6,246 nucleotides of DNA, taken from contig JAZRIF010000072.1 of the NCBI GenBank assembly GCA_045645165.1, forward strand, positions 1 through 6,246, in the 5' to 3' direction. This DNA comes from CAMEON01 sp045645165. Its GTDB lineage: Bacteria; Bacillota; Clostridia; Oscillospirales; CAG-272. Shown here piece after piece: positions 6,193 to 6,246 of this stretch. The position numbers and the translations under genes are program-made. A model generated the notes under the pieces. It saw only the letters and a program-made list of their open reading frames with translations, did no database searches and was not told where the DNA came from. The stretch's first letter is position 1. Every line of letters begins with the position of its first letter.

Positions 6193-6246
6193 GACCCCCT
6201 TCAAGAACTTTCAAAAAAGGATTATTTATAAATGTTTTTTTAAAAT

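Overview
The window looks like chromosomal DNA from a Gram-positive, anaerobic, probably gut-associated member of the Clostridia (Bacillota). This is inferred from three things: strong purine-rich Shine-Dalgarno sites, sigma-A type promoters with near-consensus -35 and -10 boxes, and a large secreted multi-module glycosidase with a C-terminal Cys-Gly-Ser/hydrophobic/Lys-Arg tail. No taxonomic marker gene is present, so a finer placement is not justified.

Layout. Positions 1-231 hold no convincing gene. They carry four strong hairpins in a row, two of which share arm sequence, and look like a dispersed repeat or a structured RNA. Positions 232-385 are AT-richer with little content. A strong promoter at 386-414 drives a 1323-residue extracellular glycoside hydrolase family 2 (GH2) protein at 444-4415. 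It has an N-terminal discoidin-type module, further beta-rich modules, a GH2 core with recognisable catalytic glutamates, a C-terminal Ig-like module, an acidic Thr/Pro linker and a probable membrane or surface anchor. A second, consensus promoter at 4452-4481, with its -35 box in the loop of a perfect dyad, drives a 431-residue PlsC-type acyltransferase-like protein at 4539-5834 that carries a four-cysteine zinc ribbon. A small XRE-family helix-turn-helix regulator at 5896-6105 is transcribed towards it on the minus strand, and the two genes share a long hairpin terminator at 5844-5889. The right end (6161-6220) holds another perfect hairpin that looks like an interspersed repeat.

How the genes relate. 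The GH2 protein would cleave glycans at the cell surface. The acyltransferase would act on lipids at the inner face of the membrane. Each has its own promoter, so there is no evidence that they form one pathway or operon. The small regulator could act on nearby promoters, both of which contain inverted repeats, but nothing in the sequence links it to them directly. I see no clear evidence of a wholly new system. The least explained parts are the hairpin cluster at the left end, the dyads framing both promoters, and the zinc-ribbon acyltransferase.
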